Virus record (IMG/VR): IMGVR_UViG_3300045741_000222
Location: 1-41,638 of that record
Length of the DNA: 41,638 nt
Direction: 5' to 3' (one strand)
Source: a virus
Below the pieces are notes generated by a model. It did not search any database. It had not been told where the DNA came from and saw nothing but the letters and a program-made list of their open reading frames with translations. The position numbers were made by a program, and so were the translations under genes. Every line of letters starts with the position of its first letter. The stretch's first letter is position 1. Positions 6,456-12,838 of the stretch are shown here, in pieces.

Positions 6456-6696
6456 TGTCAAGCACGACGCGCACTCGGCCATGACTGATGACGAGCGCGC
6501 CGTCCGGATCGCGGCCGCGAATCACCACTACCTGCGCATGAACGGCGAAGCGGAAACGGCGAAGGCCGCGTGGCACGTCGCCCGGTCCCGCGCCGTCGCG
6601 GCATACGCCGAGTACATGCGGATCGTCAACGACGGACGCAAGACCAGCCCGCCCGGCGACCCCGCCGCGCGGCACACCCCGAAGGAGAAGCGATGA
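6448..6696 (+). CDS. hypothetical helical protein (82 aa)
   Basis: The ATG at 6448 overlaps the HNH gene by eight bases; a second ATG at 6481 (MTDDERAVRIAAANHHYLRM) is an alternative start. The central 50 residues form one long helix with an Ala-rich face (AETAKAAWHVARSRAVAAYA), then a polar tail ending HTPKEKR. No family recognised. The stop overlaps the next start as ATGA. Confidence 0.6.
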   Translation: MRDVKHDAHSAMTDDERAVRIAAANHHYLRMNGEAETAKAAWHVARSRAVAAYAEYMRIVNDGRKTSPPGDPAARHTPKEKR

Positions 6697-6866
6697 AGTG
6701 GTACGCAGGCCCACTCGCCGACGAGCTACGCGACGCCGCCTACGGCGGGCGACCGTCGATCTCGCGCTGGAACGAAGCGAAGGAGCTGATGCTCGCCGCC
6801 GCCGACCTGCTCGACGAACAGTTCCACCAGCTCGCGATGCAGGAGATCGAGGAGGCGGGCCGGTGA
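6693..6866 (+). CDS. small hypothetical protein (57 aa)
   Basis: The product starts MKWYAGPLADELRDAAYGGR and continues as an amphipathic helix ending EIEEAGR. AAGGAG lies seven bases before the ATG at 6693, and both ends overlap neighbours. Function unknown. Confidence 0.6.
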   Translation: MKWYAGPLADELRDAAYGGRPSISRWNEAKELMLAAADLLDEQFHQLAMQEIEEAGR

Positions 6867-7237
6867 CGCGCATCCTGATCGTCGCCTACCTCGTCATCTG
6901 GGTCAGCATCCTCGCATGGCTCGTCGGCGTCGTCTCCGACGCCGTCGCCGCTCCTCCACGCTGCAACCGCTCCGGCGACTGGACACCCCGCGAGGTGCGC
7001 TGCCAGATCCTCCACACCTTCCCCCGCGCCACCCGCGCCGGAGCTGTCCGCGTCGCCCGCTGCGAGTCGGGACTCCGGCGCTGGGCGCGCTCGGGCCGCT
7101 ACCACGGGATCTACCAGATCGACCCCGCCTCGCACCCCGACGCGCCCGACCCCTACAACGTCCCCGCGATCACCCGCTGGGTCGAGCAGATCACGCGCGG
7201 CGGCCGTGACTGGTCGAGCTGGAGTTGCCGACCATGA
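6863..7237 (+). CDS. secreted or membrane-anchored lysozyme-like protein
   Basis: The 124-residue product begins with a strong hydrophobic segment (about residues 4-28) ending SDAVAA before PP, which reads as a signal peptide or anchor. The exported part has the lysozyme/transglycosylase-like pattern: VRVARCESGLRRWARSGRYH with a likely catalytic Glu68, then GIYQID, a Pro/Asn segment, and a C-terminal WSSWSC. Proteins of this fold cut peptidoglycan glycan strands. It is encoded in the early rightward operon, away from the endolysin and on the other strand, so it may act in wall remodelling, exclusion of other phages, or lysis. Start is GTG 6863, overlapping the upstream stop (GTGA). Confidence 0.65.
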   Translation: MTRILIVAYLVIWVSILAWLVGVVSDAVAAPPRCNRSGDWTPREVRCQILHTFPRATRAGAVRVARCESGLRRWARSGRYHGIYQIDPASHPDAPDPYNVPAITRWVEQITRGGRDWSSWSCRP

Positions 7238-7527
7238 CGCCCAACCAGATCGCCGACGAAACCCGTGAACTGGCGATCGGCGTGCCCGAGTGGCACCCCC
7301 CGGAAGGACGCATGATGGCCCACCTGCGCAACATCGAGCGCGACTGCGCATGGCCGGGCTGCCCGGCGCGCGCCGTCGAACAGCTGTACTCGAACCGGAA
7401 CGACGCGCTCGGTTTCTACTGCCGCCGCCACGCGAAACAAGCGTTGAAGCGTCGTGAAGAGTCCGAACGGTCGCTTCAAGGAGCGAGCGCCTTCTTCGAC
7501 CACGGTCTACCCGGGGAGGAGCCGTGA
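7234..7527 (+). CDS. small zinc-ribbon-like protein (97 aa)
   Basis: I chose the ATG at 7234, which overlaps the upstream stop (ATGA). The 97 residues contain two metal-binding pairs: C38 and C43 in DCAWPGC, and C63 and H66 in FYCRRH, followed by a basic helix KQALKRREESER. This resembles short phage zinc-ribbon proteins that bind nucleic acid or other proteins. No named family can be assigned. The stop overlaps the next GTG. Confidence 0.6.
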   Translation: MTPNQIADETRELAIGVPEWHPPEGRMMAHLRNIERDCAWPGCPARAVEQLYSNRNDALGFYCRRHAKQALKRREESERSLQGASAFFDHGLPGEEP

Positions 7528-7853
7528 AGCTCCGCGAGGTCCCATTCAGCGCCTTCGACGGCGCGCACGGCACGCGCTTCTTCGAGACGTCCGACGGCGT
7601 GACCGTGATCTGCCAGCGGACGCACCGCTACGGCTACCACCTCTCGATCGCGCACCCGAAACGGCTCCCGACCTGGGAGGAAGTCCGCGACATCCGCTAC
7701 GAACTCGTCCCCGACGAAGCGGTGATGGCGATGCTCCTCCCGCCCCGCGCCGACTACGTGAACGTGCACGACTTCTGCCTCCAGATGATCGAGGTGCACG
7801 ACGAGCACGGCACGCTCGGCAGCCGCTTCACCACGCGGGACGACGCGCCGTGA
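7524..7853 (+). CDS. hypothetical protein (109 aa)
   Basis: The product starts MKLREVPFSAFDGAHGTRFF and looks like a small beta-rich protein with TVICQRTHRYGYHLSIAHP followed by PTWEEVRDIRYELVPD. The latter segment recurs in uncharacterised actinophage proteins of this size. Both termini overlap neighbouring genes as GTGA. Function unknown. Confidence 0.6.
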   Translation: MKLREVPFSAFDGAHGTRFFETSDGVTVICQRTHRYGYHLSIAHPKRLPTWEEVRDIRYELVPDEAVMAMLLPPRADYVNVHDFCLQMIEVHDEHGTLGSRFTTRDDAP

Positions 7854-8062
7854 TCACGCCCGAAGATCTGTGCGGTCCGTGGAAGGCACACTCGAGCGAG
7901 GCGCTCGCGCGATTCGCCGTTGAGATCGCAATCGAGCTGGCATTGCGCAGCGGCGACATCCCTCCGAGCGTGATCCTGACGGAGCTTGCCCGGGCCGCGT
8001 CACTGATCGACTCGACAGTGGCCGACTGGCAGGCCATCCAGGCAGAGCACGCCCCCTCCTAG
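7850..8062 (+). CDS. small hypothetical protein (70 aa)
   Basis: The last gene of the rightward operon starts at GTG 7850, overlapping the upstream stop. It is an alpha-helical protein (ALARFAVEIAIELALRSGDI, ILTELARAASLIDSTVADWQ). Its stop codon shares the CTAG sequence with the stop of the oncoming minus-strand gene, so the two operons converge with no spacer. Confidence 0.6.
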   Translation: MITPEDLCGPWKAHSSEALARFAVEIAIELALRSGDIPPSVILTELARAASLIDSTVADWQAIQAEHAPS

Positions 8063-8316
8063 GCCCCAGGGCGCGTCGAGCGCCCCAAGGGCAGGATTAC
8101 CCCCCCCTGGGACATCGACGCACCAGAACGCCTCCCAGTGGCCTTCCCTGGCTCGTGATCGCCAGCCGCGACGCGCGCCTCGTCATACGACGCGTGGAAC
8201 GACGACCACTCACAGTCGATGCACGCCGCGACCCACCGCGTCGCCCACCGCTCCCGCTCGACGCTCGACACGACGACCGTGTGGTCTACCACGACCAGTG
8301 CCGCCCCCCCGGCCAC
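8059..8316 (-). CDS. hypothetical protein (85 aa)
   Basis: The frame starts at GTG 8316 inside the end of the methyltransferase gene; later GTG codons are possible starts. The core WATRWVAACIDCEWSSFHAS has Cys-x-x-Cys and is followed by YDEARVAAGDHEPGKA, a layout of small phage proteins with a Cys pair and a His that may bind metal. The C-terminal part is low-complexity. It is the last gene of the long leftward late operon. Confidence 0.5.
   Translation of the reverse strand: MAGGAALVVVDHTVVVSSVERERWATRWVAACIDCEWSSFHASYDEARVAAGDHEPGKATGRRSGASMSQGGVILPLGRSTRPGA
8069..8085. terminator. hairpin at operon convergence
   Basis: GGGCGC (8069-8074) pairs with GCGCCC (8080-8085) across a five-base loop just after the point where plus and minus operons meet. 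There is no U-tract, so termination is uncertain, but the location fits a bidirectional stop. Confidence 0.35.
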
Positions 8317-8870
8317 TCCTGCCGCGCCGGACCCGAGACGACGCCGAGGCCGAGGAAGCCCGCGTACATCCGCACGTCACGCATCGCGCCGCTCGAACAC
8401 GCGTACTCGCAGACCGGTTCCCACACGCCGCGCTCCCGCGTGTCGTGGATCACCACCACCGGCGATGACCCCCACACCGCGAGCTCGGCCCGCACATGCT
8501 CGGCGTCGTGCTTCGAGTCCATGAACACGACGTCCGGCTCGCCGAACCGCGCGACGACGTCCTCCCGCACACCCGCGTCAAGGCTCGACCCGACGATCCG
8601 CGTCCACCGCCGGTCATCCTCATCGACGATCACGACCGGCTCGTCCGCCTGCCGCTGACGGTCCCGACTGTTCAGCTGGAACTCGACGTCGACACTGACG
8701 AGGCACCCGTCCGGGCCGAGCGCGTCGAGGATCAGCGCCGCGCCATGCCCGAACCGGCACCCCAACTCGACGACGACCTCCGCGCCGCGGCACGCATCCC
8801 ACAACACCAACCCGTTCCCGCCGAGGTCGTAGTGCCCCGCGACGGGGTCCCACCTAGACGTTGTACGCAC
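8286..8870 (-). CDS. class I SAM-dependent methyltransferase
   Basis: The product shows a Rossmann-type methyltransferase core: VVVELGCRFGHGAALIL is motif I (SAM binding), followed by CLVSVDVEF with the acidic residue that contacts the ribose, then PDVVFMDSKHDAEHVRAEL and VVVIHDT. The FMDSKHDAEHV segment is typical of Methyltransf_24 and CmcI-like enzymes that modify sugars or small molecules. The GTG at 8870 overlaps the endolysin end by 17 bases and keeps the WDPVAGHYDLGGNG segment; TTG 8810 or GTG 8807 are alternatives. Being downstream of the lysis genes is unusual. It could complete the virion glycan pathway started by the glycosyltransferases at 27-29 kb, but this is inference. Confidence 0.7.
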   Translation of the reverse strand: MRTTSRWDPVAGHYDLGGNGLVLWDACRGAEVVVELGCRFGHGAALILDALGPDGCLVSVDVEFQLNSRDRQRQADEPVVIVDEDDRRWTRIVGSSLDAGVREDVVARFGEPDVVFMDSKHDAEHVRAELAVWGSSPVVVIHDTRERGVWEPVCEYACSSGAMRDVRMYAGFLGLGVVSGPARQEWPGGRHWSW

Positions 8871-10167
8871 GGGCCTGGTTGAAGTCGGGCCGGTAGGAGT
8901 AGTGCAGGTACGACGGCCCCGACTCCGAGCCGTGGCTGACGACCATGCCGCCGCCGACATAGAGCGCGACGTGGTCGACCGGGTTGCCGTAGAACACCAG
9001 CGTCCGCCCCGGCTTCCACCACCGCGTCGACGTGTGCCGCTTCCCGTGCTGGAGCAGCGTCCCCGTCCACCCGCTCGACCAGTTCGCGCCGTTCATCACG
9101 TCGACACCGGCCTTGCCGCGGTGCTTCACCCGTGCCTGCCAGACGCACCACGTCACGTACGCCGAGCAATTGTGGACGAGTACTCCGTTCGCGAAGAACT
9201 CAGGTGATCCCTGGATCGTCAGGTCGTACACGTCCGAACGTCCCGCCTTGTAGACGGGTGCGACTAGTCGCATGACAGCGATTGGAACACCATGTCCCTG
9301 GTCGGTAGCGATTCGTCTGGAACGCTCGGTGACAGGCGGGGCAGATCGCATCGACCAGATCGACGCCCTGCTGGCGACGCCATCGCTGCGCGCAGGCGGG
9401 CGTGCAAAAACGGCGTTCCCCACGAGTGCCAGCGATGGACTCGTAGCGAATACCGCACCCATCGCAGACGACGGAGAGAGGAAGCCGGGCGGTCGCCGAC
9501 TCGCGGCGATGATCCGAGCGAAGAACGCAGACCAGGTTCGCCAGGTCGTTGTTGAGTGGATCGTGGTCGGCGTGATGGATCTCGTGGCCGTCGGGAATCG
9601 GGCCGTGCGCTTCGACCCAGACGAAGCGGTGAAGGTAGCCAACTGTCCGGGACTGGAAGTAGGCGCGGTGATGCCGCTTCGGTGCGTCCGGGTAGCGGAC
9701 GAATGAGTATCCGGCGTGGACGATACGTTCGGGTGTTCCGAGGACTCCCATCCATGTAGCATATCACCTGCGCGCAGGGTCTGCATTCGCTTCCATCCAC
9801 GTGACGTCCAGACACGGTGATCCCCCGTCCCGCGGAGAACCCGCCCGTTCGGCAGGTCGATCTGGAACACCTCAGCATCTCGCCGAGCGAGCCATGCCGC
9901 CTCGACACGCCGGAACCCGTCACGCGTCAACGCCATGTCGCCGACCACGACCTCCTCGATCGGAACCTCGCCACGGTCAAGCATGACGAGCGTCCCCGCT
10001 ACGAGGCAGTCCGCGTAGCCCGGCTGGTCCGGGCCGAGGATCTTCCCGCGGATGCCGGACCAGCGCGCGAGCGCGTCCTGCGAGTAGTGCACCGCCGCTG
10101 AGCGCGTCACGCCCGCGAGCGCCGCGCGCCGCGCGCTCGACGCGACTGTGCGCATCAACACGATCAC
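8854..10167 (-). CDS. endolysin (NlpC/P60-like peptidase) interrupted by an intein
   Basis: The open frame encodes 437 residues: N-extein 1-53, intein 54-333, C-extein 334-437. Joining the exteins gives a 157-residue peptidase with ILGPDQPGYAD followed by CSAYVTWCVWQAR, the catalytic Cys motif of NlpC/P60 peptidoglycan peptidases, and VDHVALYVGGGMVVSH with the catalytic His. Such endolysins cut peptide stems of the cell wall at the end of infection. The intein sits directly before the catalytic Cys, so the enzyme should be inactive until splicing. The GTG at 10167 overlaps the holin stop (GTGA); an ATG four codons later is an alternative. The gene follows small membrane proteins, as expected for a lysis cassette. 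Confidence 0.85.
   Translation of the reverse strand: MIVLMRTVASSARRAALAGVTRSAAVHYSQDALARWSGIRGKILGPDQPGYADCLVAGTLVMLDRGEVPIEEVVVGDMALTRDGFRRVEAAWLARRDAEVFQIDLPNGRVLRGTGDHRVWTSRGWKRMQTLRAGDMLHGWESSEHPNVSSTPDTHSSATRTHRSGITAPTSSPGQLATFTASSGSKRTARFPTATRSITPTTIHSTTTWRTWSAFFARIIAASRRPPGFLSPSSAMGAVFATSPSLALVGNAVFARPPARSDGVASRASIWSMRSAPPVTERSRRIATDQGHGVPIAVMRLVAPVYKAGRSDVYDLTIQGSPEFFANGVLVHNCSAYVTWCVWQARVKHRGKAGVDVMNGANWSSGWTGTLLQHGKRHTSTRWWKPGRTLVFYGNPVDHVALYVGGGMVVSHGSESGPSYLHYSYRPDFNQARAYNV
9169..10008 (-). mobile_element. intein in the endolysin (280 aa)
   Basis: The element starts at Cys54 (CLVAGTLVMLDRGEVPIEEV, block A), has block B GTGDHRVWTS with the TxxH motif, a LRAGDML strand, and ends DVYDLTIQGSPEFFANG plus GVLVHN (blocks F and G) before the +1 Cys. 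All residues needed for standard Cys-type splicing are present: Cys1, block-B Thr and His, penultimate His, terminal Asn, +1 Cys. Residues of about 90-240 are a Ser/Thr/Arg-rich low-complexity linker with no recognisable endonuclease domain in this frame. The same DNA encodes an HNH endonuclease in another frame. Confidence 0.9.
9200..9751 (-). CDS. HNH homing endonuclease overprinted on the endolysin intein
   Basis: A 183-residue frame on the same strand as the endolysin but in a different register lies wholly inside the intein, covering intein residues of about 86-270. It reads as an HNH_3-type endonuclease: HRFVWVEAHGPIPDGHEIHH (residues 41-60) followed by LNNDLANLVCVLRSDHRR, then two zinc fingers with Cys96/99/116/120 and Cys137/140/155/159. 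Such proteins cut a homing site and spread their host element. The ATG at 9751 is the first start after an in-frame stop; AGGTGA lies about 14 bases upstream, a loose site. The stop overlaps the intein block F/G junction. Probably translated by internal initiation on the late mRNA. Confidence 0.8.
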   Translation of the reverse strand: MGVLGTPERIVHAGYSFVRYPDAPKRHHRAYFQSRTVGYLHRFVWVEAHGPIPDGHEIHHADHDPLNNDLANLVCVLRSDHRRESATARLPLSVVCDGCGIRYESIAGTRGERRFCTPACAQRWRRQQGVDLVDAICPACHRAFQTNRYRPGTWCSNRCHATSRTRLQGGTFGRVRPDDPGIT

Positions 10168-10415
10168 GACGCCACCGGCTTCGTGTCCTTGCCGTCCGGC
10201 GTCACGACCGACACCGGCGGCACCGGCTCGTTCGACCAGTCACCGCTCGACCTCGCGTACCCCGCGACGAGCGGCGTCACCAGCCCGACGACGACGAGCG
10301 CGCCACGCGCCCACGTCGAGTCGGGGTACGCCTTCGCCAGCTCGCCGACGAACGCGAGTACCGCGACCGCGAGCGCCGCCCACGCACTCGCCGCTACCTT
10401 CGGGTGAAGATTCAC
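10164..10415 (-). CDS. holin-like two-helix membrane protein (83 aa)
   Basis: The product starts MNLHPKVAASAWAALAVAVL from GTG 10415, with GGGAGG four bases upstream. Two hydrophobic segments (about residues 8-25 and 38-54) are separated by a short turn, and the C-terminus is polar (SNEPVPPVSVVTPDGKDTKP). That is the layout of class II holins. It ends in a GTGA overlap with the endolysin gene, the classic holin-endolysin pair. Function inferred from topology and position. Confidence 0.65.
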   Translation of the reverse strand: MNLHPKVAASAWAALAVAVLAFVGELAKAYPDSTWARGALVVVGLVTPLVAGYARSSGDWSNEPVPPVSVVTPDGKDTKPVAS

Positions 10416-10433
10416 CGCGCCTCCCAGGATCGT

Positions 10434-10447
10434 TACGCCGAAGCGTA
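10434..10447 (-). promoter_or_regulatory. promoter-like TACGCT with UUCG hairpin before the holin
   Basis: On the minus strand TACGC-TTCG-GCGTA is a perfect five-base stem closed by C and G around a TTCG loop, the very stable cUUCGg type in RNA. Its first bases also form TACGCT, a TANNNT -10 box 27 bases before the holin GTG. It resembles the TACGC/GCGTA repeat at 5414-5430. It may be a promoter/operator or a 5' RNA hairpin controlling lysis. Confidence 0.35.
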
Positions 10448-10461
10448 GACCCCAGGCTGGA

Positions 10462-10501
10462 CGGCTCGCCGAGAGAGCGGGTGAAGGGACGCGGCGAGCC
10501 G
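10462..10501. repeat. ten-base inverted repeat upstream of the holin
   Basis: CGGCTCGCCG (10462-10471) and CGGCGAGCCG (10492-10501) are perfectly complementary with a 20-base loop. It sits between the EPEA gene and the holin promoter-like site, so it may be a terminator or attenuator for the upstream late transcript. Confidence 0.4.
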
Positions 10502-10510
10502 CCACCGCCT

Positions 10511-10538
10511 GGGTGTCATCCGGGCAAGGAGGACACCC
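10511..10538 (-). terminator. hairpin after the EPEA-repeat gene
   Basis: GGGTGTC (10511-10517) pairs with GACACCC (10532-10538) directly after the stop at 10544. There is no T-run after it on the minus strand, so it may attenuate rather than fully terminate. Confidence 0.35.
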
Positions 10539-10543
10539 GGATT

Positions 10544-10678
10544 CTACTCCGCCGGAGCCTCCGCCTCGCCCTCCGGCTCGGCCTCCGGCTCGGCCTCCGG
10601 CTCGGCCTCCGGCTCGGCCTCCGGCTCGGCCTCCGGCTCGGCCAGCTCGTCCGGGGCCTGCGCCTCGTCGTCGCTCAT
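10544..10678 (-). CDS. 44-aa acidic Glu-Pro-Glu-Ala repeat protein
   Basis: The product starts MSDDEAQAPDELAEPEAEPE and then repeats Glu-Pro-Glu-Ala several times before ending GEAEAPAE. GGAGGA lies four bases before the ATG at 10678, a strong ribosome site, and TAGGCT (10706-10711) could be a -10 box. The protein is almost all acidic and probably extended. It sits among small membrane proteins of the lysis cassette. Its function is unknown; a cationic-partner binding or antiholin-like role is conceivable. Confidence 0.65.
   Translation of the reverse strand: MSDDEAQAPDELAEPEAEPEAEPEAEPEAEPEAEPEGEAEAPAE
10571..10642. repeat. six tandem copies of a 12-base unit
   Basis: The unit CTCCGGCTCGGC (plus strand) repeats six times without interruption, encoding the Glu-Pro-Glu-Ala repeats of the minus-strand gene. 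Copy number is likely to vary between relatives and in assembly. Confidence 0.9.
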
Positions 10679-10705
10679 CGCGTCCTCCAATCGTCGGGGA
10701 CCAGA

Positions 10706-10711
10706 AGCCTA
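10706..10711 (-). promoter_or_regulatory. -10-like TAGGCT before the EPEA gene
   Basis: TAGGCT overlaps the stop codon of the upstream membrane-protein gene and lies 28 bases before the EPEA start. The same hexamer occurs at 11175-11180 and 39949-39954. Confidence 0.3.
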
Positions 10712-10975
10712 ACGGGGCCGGATCGCGTACACGACGAAGCCGAGCGCGAGCAGCACGATCGCGAGGTGCGGCACCGCCTCCAGCCACGGCACCGCGTCCG
10801 ACCACTCCGTGAACGCGTCGTAGAGCGCGTCCGCGGCGATCGCGAGCAGGCACCAGTCGAGCAGCCGCTCGGCGTAGTGGTCGACGTTCGTCATCCGGTA
10901 CACCGCGAGCCGCGCCGAAGCGCCCAAAAGCAGCGCCGCGCCGACGACCGTCAACGTGACGATGACGGCGCTCAC
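10709..10975 (-). CDS. small membrane protein of the lysis cassette (88 aa)
   Basis: The product has an N-terminal hydrophobic helix (MSAVIVTLTVVGAALLLGAS), a middle amphipathic helix (LLDWCLLAIAADALYDAF) and a C-terminal membrane helix (LAIVLLALGFVVYAI) followed by RPR. It starts at GTG 10975, overlapping the upstream stop. Several small membrane proteins next to an endolysin usually include holin, antiholin or spanin-like factors; which one this is cannot be told. Confidence 0.6.
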   Translation of the reverse strand: MSAVIVTLTVVGAALLLGASARLAVYRMTNVDHYAERLLDWCLLAIAADALYDAFTEWSDAVPWLEAVPHLAIVLLALGFVVYAIRPR

Positions 10976-11169
10976 CGCCGCAACCAGCCCTGCACGACGA
11001 GGACGCCGGTCCCGGTGATCAGCGCCGTCGCGACGACCTGGAGGACGACGCGGTCAGCGGTCTCCGCGACCGTCTCGTAGATCAGGATGCCCGCCCCGAC
11101 AGCGAACGACAGCATCGGCGCGAGCACACGCCACCACGCCGCCCAATCCTCCGGCCTCTGCGTCACCAC
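10972..11169 (-). CDS. small two-helix membrane protein (65 aa)
   Basis: The protein starts MVTQRPEDWAAWWRVLAPML and has two hydrophobic segments (about residues 15-33 and 41-60), ending GWLRR. Like its neighbours it could be a holin component. TAGGCT lies five bases before the GTG at 11169, so the transcript could be leaderless. It overlaps the next gene by four bases. Confidence 0.6.
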   Translation of the reverse strand: MVTQRPEDWAAWWRVLAPMLSFAVGAGILIYETVAETADRVVLQVVATALITGTGVLVVQGWLRR

Positions 11170-11174
11170 GCCGA

Positions 11175-11180
11175 AGCCTA
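11175..11180 (-). promoter_or_regulatory. -10 box for a leaderless lysis transcript
   Basis: TAGGCT followed by TCGGC and then GTGGTG places the start codon five to eight bases after the -10 box, the arrangement of leaderless actinobacterial genes. The 19-base gap after the tail gene allows a promoter here. Confidence 0.4.
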
Positions 11181-11188
11181 CGAATTCG

Positions 11189-12838
11189 TCACCCCTGGTA
11201 CAAGCGGAGGCGTTCCAGGAGCGCGTCCATGATGTCGCGCCGCGAGTCGATCGCGACCTCCGCGGTGTCCGTCGCCGAGTCGTACTTCACGCCCGCGATG
11301 ATCCCGAGCGTCCCCGTCGCCGACGTGTCCGTGTTCACACCCGGCAGCAGCACGGCGTCGCCGACGTGCTGGCCGACGAGGCTCGCGGGGAGCGGCGCGC
11401 CCGCGGTGTACGTCAGCATCGCCGCGTCGCCGCGCACGACGAGCGACCCGCGCGTCGGCGTCGTCTGGTGCGACTGCAGGAACACATCGCCGAGGCGCTG
11501 CGCGCTCTGCCAGTCGAGCTTCATCCCGGCGGACAAGAGCCGCGGGTTCTTCACCCCGGCCCGCTCCGCGACCGTCGCCGGTCGACCCGCGACGTAGTAC
11601 GGCTGGTCCGACTGCTGGCGGCGCACGACGAAGCCGTTCCCGACGGCGTCCTGGAACTCGACGTAGCAGTCGGTGAACACCTCCGACCCGTCGTTGCGGC
11701 TCGCGTTCGACCAGACCGCGCCGCGGCCCGGGACGAGGCTCGGCGTCGTCGGCACCGGCCGGTAGAACAACCTGCCCGGTTCGCAAGCGGCCTGGTCACG
11801 CACACCGTACTGCCACACCTCGTACGCGTTCGCCGCCTCGATGTAGCCCCGCGGCGTGTCCCACGGCCCGACGAAGTGCGGGATCGACCACGACGACGCC
11901 TGCACCAGGCTCGTCGACGACGACAACTCCGTCGCCTGCGCAACGCCCCACGCGACGACGTCCGACGCCTTCAGCACCGACGTTCCGCCCGACTGGTACG
12001 CCGCGTCGCCGAACAGCTGCAAGCTCTTCACCTTGACGCCGTACTGCACCGTCCCCGCGACGATCGTGCCGCTCCGCATCGCGACGTGCGCGACGCGCGC
12101 CGACGGCCCCGCCGCTCCCAGCGCCGTCCCACCACTCGTCGTCGACAACGTCCCCGCGAGGCACTGCTGCGCCGTGAAGTTCCCCCCCGCGTTGTAACCC
12201 GTGTCGAACGCCTGCGGGTTATAGGAGTCCGTCGCGGAGATCCCGCCGAACAACGCGACGGTGCCAGCGAACGCCGCGCCGACGCGCTCCCACGTCCACA
12301 CGCCGTACGCCCACGTCGACGCCGTGCCGAGGTCGAGGTACGCCGCGACGTCGCTGTTCAACGGCGCGACCTGGCCCGCCGGGACCTGCAACAGGACAGC
12401 GCCCTGCCCCGTCTCGGCGCTCGCGATCGCCCGCGTCGCCGTCACCGTGCCCGCGCCGCCGCCGATCAGCTGCGGCTGGTACAACGCGTACTGGTCCTGC
12501 CACGCCGACAGGTCGTTATGCACGAACATGCGTTGCACGAGCGCGCGGTCGAGCGCGGCCTGCTGGCCGTCGAGGACAACGTCGAGCGACTCGTCGCTCG
12601 TCGGCGACTCCTGCACACGGCCCGCGAACACGCACCGGCCCTGCTCCATGATCCACACCTTCGACCACGCCTGCACGTCGGGCCAGTCGACGCCCGGGTC
12701 GCGCCGCAGCGTGAACCGCGCCTGCTTACCGCCATGCTCGTCGAAGTCGAGCACGTACGACTCCGGCCAGACGCCGCGCGCGAGCATCGCGCCGTACTGG
12801 TCGTACCCGTTCGCGGTCTGCGCGAGGATCGTCGTCAT
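11189..12838 (-). CDS. distal tail / hub protein (549 aa)
   Basis: The gene lies immediately after the 950-residue tail protein and overlaps it (ATGA). The N-terminus (YVLDFDEHGGKQARFTLRRD, then VWIMEQGRCVFAGRVQESPT) has the pattern of phage tail-hub proteins of the gp27/prophage endopeptidase-tail type: a beta-barrel with a V-F-x-G-x-V turn. The middle is Ser/Gly-rich and the C-terminal part (GDAVLLPGVNTDTSATGTLG, then SRRDIMDALLERLRL) is beta-rich with a closing helix. In siphoviruses the protein after the distal tail protein forms the tip that contacts the host. Function inferred from order and pattern. Confidence 0.65.
   Translation of the reverse strand: MTTILAQTANGYDQYGAMLARGVWPESYVLDFDEHGGKQARFTLRRDPGVDWPDVQAWSKVWIMEQGRCVFAGRVQESPTSDESLDVVLDGQQAALDRALVQRMFVHNDLSAWQDQYALYQPQLIGGGAGTVTATRAIASAETGQGAVLLQVPAGQVAPLNSDVAAYLDLGTASTWAYGVWTWERVGAAFAGTVALFGGISATDSYNPQAFDTGYNAGGNFTAQQCLAGTLSTTSGGTALGAAGPSARVAHVAMRSGTIVAGTVQYGVKVKSLQLFGDAAYQSGGTSVLKASDVVAWGVAQATELSSSTSLVQASSWSIPHFVGPWDTPRGYIEAANAYEVWQYGVRDQAACEPGRLFYRPVPTTPSLVPGRGAVWSNASRNDGSEVFTDCYVEFQDAVGNGFVVRRQQSDQPYYVAGRPATVAERAGVKNPRLLSAGMKLDWQSAQRLGDVFLQSHQTTPTRGSLVVRGDAAMLTYTAGAPLPASLVGQHVGDAVLLPGVNTDTSATGTLGIIAGVKYDSATDTAEVAIDSRRDIMDALLERLRLYQG

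Noticed and set aside
9264-9923. Third minus-strand frame through the endolysin intein
   Set aside because: Arg/Ser/Pro-rich shadow without domain pattern; the HNH frame is the one with recognisable motifs.
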